DNA of 64,000 bases, from the NCBI RefSeq assembly GCF_003096415.1, contig NZ_QEKH01000025.1:20660-84659 (forward strand), in the 5' to 3' direction. Positions within the stretch are counted from its first letter, which is position 1, and each line of letters starts with the position of its first letter. The stretch is from Victivallis vadensis. GTDB taxonomy: Bacteria > Verrucomicrobiota > Lentisphaeria > Victivallales > Victivallaceae. The notes beneath the pieces are model-generated. The model saw only the letters and a list, made by a program, of their open reading frames with translations, had not been told where the DNA came from and did not search any database. Positions 59,755-64,000 of the stretch are shown piece after piece. The position numbers and the translations under genes were made by a program.

Positions 59755-61112
59755 AACACATCATTTCAAAACTTGCCGCGGCCGCGTTGCTGCTGCCGGG
59801 AATCGCGGGGTGGGGCGCGGAACCTTTCCGGCTCGGAGCGTGCTTCCACTTCGGCAGCAGCGCCTCCGGCGACGTGGAAGCCAACCTGAACCTTTTCGAA
59901 CAGGCCGGGCTGAATGCCGGGCGGGATGAGCGCAGCTGGCGGTTCGTGGAATGGGAAAAAGGAGAATTGCGTTATTTCAGAAACGGCCACATCGAACGGA
60001 TGATTTCCCGGCTGCACGGCCGGGGCGGCTGCTACATCAATATTCTCTGCTATGCGCACCCGGCGTACTGCGGCGGGGAACGTATTCCGAAAACGCCGGA
60101 GGCGATCGAGGGCTTCTGCCGCTACGCCGAATTCGTGGCCGGAGAGACCAAAGGCAAGGCCGCTTTTCAACAGGTCTGGAATGAATGGGACGCCCACCCC
60201 GGCACCGATACGCTGGAAAGCCACCGCGACTATGTGAAGCTGCTGGCCGCCGTCGTTCCGCGCATCCGGGCCGCCGATCCCTCCGTGAAGATCATGTCCA
60301 CCAGCGCCACAATGGACTACAAGCTGGAAAACCTGCTGAAAGCCGGAGTGCTGAAGCATGTCGACGTGCTTTCGCTGCACCCCTACGTGAGCTGGCGCGG
60401 ACGCGGCAAGGACACGGTCGAATCCTGGTACGGCCTGATGCAGCGGATGGACCGGACGATCCGCAAATACAACCGCGGCAAGCCGTTCCCGGTATACATC
60501 ACGGAAATCGGCTGGCCCGCGGCGATCGCGGCGAACGGGTTCACCGAGGAGACGCAGGCGGTTTACGCCGCGCAGCTGCTCTGTTCGGTCCGCACGCTGC
60601 CGTTCGTGAAAGGGCTGCTCTGGTACGACTTTCAAGACGACAACGTCCGCCCCGGAGAAGCCGAAGCGAATTTCGGGCTGATCCGCGCCGATGCGACTCC
60701 CAAACCGGCCTATTACGTATTCGCCGACCTGTCGGAACTGGTCCGCGACGGGGAATTCGTCAGGCGGATCGAGACCGGCGACCAGAAAGTGTGGATTCTG
60801 CACTACCGGCTGAACGGCGACGACGTGTATGCGATGTGGAACTACCACCCGGACCGGAATACGCAGATCGTGCTGCGGAATGAAGCGGAAACGCGCGCCC
60901 CGGTCTCCGTCCGCCACGCGGGCCGTCCGGCGGTTACGATGGAGTGGGGCCGCCGCGACTGGCTGCGGCAAAAGCCCCGGCAGGCGGATGAACTTGCTTT
61001 CACATTGCGCGACATGCCGCTGCTGCTCCGGGGCGATCTTTCCCGGGTCCGCCTGGTCCGGATCGAGACGGTGCCGTTTCCGCGTGAACTGCCGATCAAC
61101 AAACAACCCTGA
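59751..61112 (+). CDS. Secreted clan GH-A glycoside hydrolase, paralogue 1
   Basis: 453 residues from ATG 59751, overlapping the prepilin stop (ATGA). Signal peptide [23 protein letters not shown] barrel with acid/base Glu in [13 protein letters not shown] and nucleophile Glu in [30 protein letters not shown] follows. This resembles GH39/GH5-like or related clan GH-A enzymes. Residues about 360-450 form a small beta domain. Close paralogue of the next gene (shared [24 protein letters not shown]), but without its C-terminal module. Confidence 0.82.
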   Translation: MKHIISKLAAAALLLPGIAGWGAEPFRLGACFHFGSSASGDVEANLNLFEQAGLNAGRDERSWRFVEWEKGELRYFRNGHIERMISRLHGRGGCYINILCYAHPAYCGGERIPKTPEAIEGFCRYAEFVAGETKGKAAFQQVWNEWDAHPGTDTLESHRDYVKLLAAVVPRIRAADPSVKIMSTSATMDYKLENLLKAGVLKHVDVLSLHPYVSWRGRGKDTVESWYGLMQRMDRTIRKYNRGKPFPVYITEIGWPAAIAANGFTEETQAVYAAQLLCSVRTLPFVKGLLWYDFQDDNVRPGEAEANFGLIRADATPKPAYYVFADLSELVRDGEFVRRIETGDQKVWILHYRLNGDDVYAMWNYHPDRNTQIVLRNEAETRAPVSVRHAGRPAVTMEWGRRDWLRQKPRQADELAFTLRDMPLLLRGDLSRVRLVRIETVPFPRELPINKQP

Positions 61113-61120
61113 CAAGTATC

Positions 61121-63073
61121 ATGAAAAGAACAATCATCACTTTGCTTGCGGCGGCGGCGCTCTGCGTTCCGCTTGCCGGGAAGGAGCCGGAGGAATTTCT
61201 GCTCGGAGCCGGGTTCCACTTCGGCAGCCACACCGGAGACATCGAAGCCAACCTCGACATCGCATCCCGCATCGGCCTGAATGCGGGGCGCGATGAACGC
61301 CTCTGGAACGCCGTCGAGTGGAACAAGGGCGAGTACATCTACGGCAATTTTGTGGAAAAAGCCTACACGCAGGCCGCGCGGCGCGGACTCGCCATGATCT
61401 TCATTCTGGCTTACGGCAACCGGCACTACGACAACGGCAACTACCCGGTCAGGCCGGAAACCGCCGAGGCGTTCTGCCGGTTCGCCAAACACACGGCGCG
61501 TCACTTCGGAGACCGGGCGGAATTCTTTCAGGTCTGGAACGAATGGGAGGGTTCGACCTCAATGCCCGCTCAATTCAAGGATACCGGCACCAGCGAGGCG
61601 TATGTGAAATTCCTGAAACAGGTCGCGCCCCGCATCCGCGCCGCCGCGCCGCAGGCCCGGATCGTCGCCAACTCCATCTCATCCGGTGACCGCTGCCTGG
61701 ACTACTATCTGAAAAACGGCGTGCTCGAATATGTGGATTACCTCGCCATGCACACCTACAACTTCGCGGACGGCCCCGGGCGCGACACCGTGGACGCTTT
61801 CGCCGCGCGCCTGGAAAAGATCCGCACGATGATCCGTGCGGCGAACGGCGGCCGGGATTTTCCGGTATTCATCACGGAAATGGGCATTCCGACCAGTACT
61901 GCGCCACGGGTCGGGCGCACGGAACATCAGCAGGCCGCCCAGCTGGCCCAGATTCTGCTGGTCTGCAGGATGTTCGACTTCCTCAGGGGATTCTGGTGGT
62001 ATGACTTTCAGGACGACAACATCAAGCCGGAATTCACGGAATCCAATTACGGCCTGATCCGGCCCGACACCACGCTGAAGGAATCCGCTTATGTCGTCGC
62101 CGATCTTTCCCGGCTGATCCGGCGCGGCAAATTCGTGCGGCGCCTCCCCGTTGCCGACCGCAAGCTCTGGCTCCTGCAGTATGAACTGGACGGAAAGGAC
62201 GTGCTGGCGGCCTTTCATACCTACCCCGAAGATGATTTCAAAATCGTGTTGGAAAACGCGTCGGAAACTCTCCCTCCCGTCTCGGTGCGCCATGCCGGGC
62301 GCGCTCCGTTGCCCCGCAACTGGGGTTACCGCGACTGGCTGCGGAAAGGACAGCCGGAGTGGGGGAACCGCCTGAGCATCACGGTCCGGGATATGCCGGT
62401 CCTGATTGAAGGCGACCTCTCCCGGGTCACCGTCGCGGAAGTGGAAAAGCGCGATTTTCCACGTTTTGCCGCGACGCCGCCCCCGCTGCCCGAGCCGGAA
62501 TTTTCCGTTGCCGCCCTGCCGGTCGGAGCTTCCGGCGGAATGACGCCGGTCAACGGGTACCGCCCTTTGAATAACGCCGGTCCCCGCTGTCCTGAGTTCG
62601 CCGCGGAATTCATGGTGCGCTATGATGCGCGCAACCTCTACCTGACCGCGGTTGTGACGGACCGGTCGTTCTTCTGCGACCAGCCGGTCGAGGACGCCTG
62701 GACCTGCGACAGCATCCAGGTCGCCGTCCAGTCCCGCGCAGCGGGTTCCGATCCCGGTTCATGGCTGGAGGCGGATGCCGCACGCACCGCGAAAGGGGCG
62801 GAACTCTATCTGCGCCGGTTCGCCATTCCGGAAACGGAAGCCCTGAAGCCGCCCGTTCCCGAAATTACGGTGCAAGAAGGCAAAACCGTCTATAAGCTGA
62901 CCTTCCCGGCGGAGTTTCTCGGCATGACCGGTTTCGCCCGGGGTGACCGTCTCGGCCTCGCCTTTCTGGTCAACGACAACGACGGCAGTGGACGCCGCGG
63001 CTACCTGCACTGGGCCGACGGCATCGGCATAAGCAAAGACCCGGCCCGATTCGGGCTGGTGGAACTGAAATAA
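61121..63073 (+). CDS. Secreted clan GH-A glycoside hydrolase, paralogue 2, with CBM9-like domain
   Basis: 650 residues. Signal peptide KRTIITLLAAAALCVPLAG. TIM barrel with acid/base Glu in FQVWNEWEGSTS and nucleophile in [30 protein letters not shown]. From about residue 470 a CBM9-like sandwich: FMVRYDARNLYLTAVVTDRS, DAWTCDSIQVAVQS, and YKLTFPAEFLGMTG. It is encoded 8 nt after paralogue 1. The extra module suggests binding to an insoluble or terminal sugar. Tandem duplication followed by domain gain or loss is likely. Confidence 0.82.
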   Translation: MKRTIITLLAAAALCVPLAGKEPEEFLLGAGFHFGSHTGDIEANLDIASRIGLNAGRDERLWNAVEWNKGEYIYGNFVEKAYTQAARRGLAMIFILAYGNRHYDNGNYPVRPETAEAFCRFAKHTARHFGDRAEFFQVWNEWEGSTSMPAQFKDTGTSEAYVKFLKQVAPRIRAAAPQARIVANSISSGDRCLDYYLKNGVLEYVDYLAMHTYNFADGPGRDTVDAFAARLEKIRTMIRAANGGRDFPVFITEMGIPTSTAPRVGRTEHQQAAQLAQILLVCRMFDFLRGFWWYDFQDDNIKPEFTESNYGLIRPDTTLKESAYVVADLSRLIRRGKFVRRLPVADRKLWLLQYELDGKDVLAAFHTYPEDDFKIVLENASETLPPVSVRHAGRAPLPRNWGYRDWLRKGQPEWGNRLSITVRDMPVLIEGDLSRVTVAEVEKRDFPRFAATPPPLPEPEFSVAALPVGASGGMTPVNGYRPLNNAGPRCPEFAAEFMVRYDARNLYLTAVVTDRSFFCDQPVEDAWTCDSIQVAVQSRAAGSDPGSWLEADAARTAKGAELYLRRFAIPETEALKPPVPEITVQEGKTVYKLTFPAEFLGMTGFARGDRLGLAFLVNDNDGSGRRGYLHWADGIGISKDPARFGLVELK

Positions 63074-63088
63074 CCCTGAATACAGAAT

Positions 63089-63940
63089 ATGAACATCTCA
63101 TCCCATCTTCCTTTCCGCCAGGTTCACCTTGATTTCCATACTTCGGAAGCGATTCCGGGGATCGGCTCCGCTTTCCGCCCCGACGAATGGGCGCAGACGC
63201 TCCGGGAGGCGCATGTGAACTCCGTCACCTGCTTCTCCTGCTGCCACCACGGCTGGAGCTACCACCCCACCCGGGTCGGTGCAATGCATCCGCACCTCGG
63301 CTTCAACCTGCTGCGCGCCCAGATCGACGCGGCGCACGCCTGCGGAATCCGGGTACCGGTCTACCTGACTGCCGGAAACAATCAGCGTCTCGCAATGGAA
63401 CATCCCGAATGGCGCGAAATCACGCCGGACGGCCGCTATATGGGCTGGGCCCCGACGCCGTTGAGCGCCGGCTTCTCGAAGCTCTGTTTGAATTCGGGCT
63501 ACCTTGAGGTCCTGCGCGCCCTCTGCGAAGAGACCGTGGAACTGTTTCCCGACGCGGACGGAATTTTCCTCGACATCATCTGCCAGGGACAGTGCTGCTG
63601 CCCCGGATGCGTCACCGACATGCTGCGGGAGGGATTCGACCCCGAGTCGGAAGCGGACCGCATCCGTTTCGCGCGGCGCACCCTGTTGAACTACTATCGG
63701 GTCATCACCGCGGCGTGCCGGAAATTCAACCCGGATATGCCGGTTTTCCACAACTCCGGCCATATACCGCGCGGCGACCGCGAAATCCTGCCTTATTTCA
63801 GCCACCTCGAACTGGAAAGCCTGCCCACCGGAGGCTGGGGTTACGACCATTTCCCGGTATCGGCCGCCTACTGCCGGAAACTGCCGTTTGAATTTATCGG
63901 CATGACCCACACCTGTCCTAACAAACTTTTGAAGGGGTGA
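63089..63940 (+). pseudogene. Truncated TIM-barrel hydrolase (GHL6-type), broken at its 3' end
   Basis: 283 codons remain. FRQVHLDFHTSEAIPGIGSA, then AHVNSVTCFSCCHHGWSYHP, DADGIFLDIICQGQCCCPGC and FNPDMPVFHNSGHIPRGDRE fit the hypothetical glycosyl hydrolase 6 group of TIM-barrel proteins related to GH42/GH29, usually 600-700 residues. After FEFIGMT the reading becomes HTCPNKLLKG and stops, where the family normally continues with a conserved GMTGKFH-type segment. So the gene is cut near 63908 by foreign DNA. It is the last gene of the 57.5 kb operon. Confidence 0.65.
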
Positions 63941-64000
63941 AAAAAGTGGAGCCAACTTGTCCGTAATAGTATATTACGGTTGCCTAAACCACAAGGAGGC
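63908..64000 (+). mobile_element. Probable left end of an insertion sequence (runs off the window)
   Basis: From about 63908 the sequence changes character: TGTCCTAACAAACTTTTGAA, GGGGTGAAAAAAGTGGAGCC, then a promoter-like TAGTATATTACGG (with inverted CCGTAATA/TATTACGG) and AAGGAGG at the window end, which would be a ribosome site for a gene starting just outside. This is what the left end of an IS, up to the transposase start, looks like. The family and the inverted repeat cannot be fixed without the sequence to the right. Confidence 0.5.

Overview
The window has two parts. Bases 1 to about 23.3 kb are a prophage or phage-like integrative element of moderate GC. From about 24.8 kb onward it is GC-rich chromosome of a polysaccharide-degrading bacterium. 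A prepilin-type protein with the [16 protein letters not shown] motif and an H-X9-DG domain, secreted parallel beta-helix proteins, a GH106-like rhamnosidase and clan GH-A hydrolases suggest Lentisphaerota, probably a Victivallis-like gut bacterium. That placement is inference. Host promoters, where visible, fit the ordinary sigma-70 consensus with 17-bp spacers.

Prophage (1-23.3 kb, mostly minus strand). At the left edge lie packaging genes: portal (cut by the window edge), a gpW-like joiner, and large and probable small terminase. They are interrupted by a C5 cytosine methyltransferase. A methylation block follows: a ParB-domain amino-methyltransferase, a phage S-adenosylmethionine synthetase and a PnuC-like membrane protein. 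A replication/recombination operon (16.6 to 9.8 kb) encodes an ExoVIII-like nuclease, a Sak4-like ATPase, a DUF669 SSB-like protein, RusA, an SF2 helicase, a BRO-N protein and a prim-pol/RepA-helicase fusion. A sigma-like factor precedes it, and an integrase operon with a large serine recombinase lies at 17.5-19.75 kb. On the plus strand an XRE repressor and an ImmA/IrrE protease form a likely lysogeny switch, followed by two unknown genes. A 35-bp bipartite element sits 29-35 nt before the first gene of three minus-strand units (2878, 16626, 19750) and is the best candidate for the phage's own promoter or operator.

Junction (23.3-24.9 kb). There is a 3' fragment of a GNAT acetyltransferase, an AT-rich nucleotidyltransferase resembling lincosamide-resistance Lnu enzymes, and tRNA-Ala(CGC).

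Host region (25-64 kb). In order: an RpoD-like sigma factor; a decayed AraC regulator; an ABC importer operon; a GH106-like hydrolase with a PocR-AraC regulator and a NUDIX hydrolase; a heparinase-like protein; PriA; a CzcBA-type metal efflux operon; an M42 peptidase operon; an SMR exporter behind a terminator-containing leader; two secreted beta-helix proteins; a thermonuclease; and an apparent five-gene operon (57.5-63.9 kb) of a GntR/LacI-type regulator, a prepilin-like protein, two paralogous TIM-barrel hydrolases and a third hydrolase that breaks off at the right edge, probably at an insertion sequence.

The most unusual feature is a family of dispersed palindromic elements between host genes: two long composite copies (36653-37365 and 53489-54345) and several shorter ones (31.9, 40.1, 43.1 and 58.9 kb). 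Their hairpins sit at the same places but differ in sequence, with changes on both sides of the stem, which points to selection for structure. I found no CRISPR array and no rRNA.
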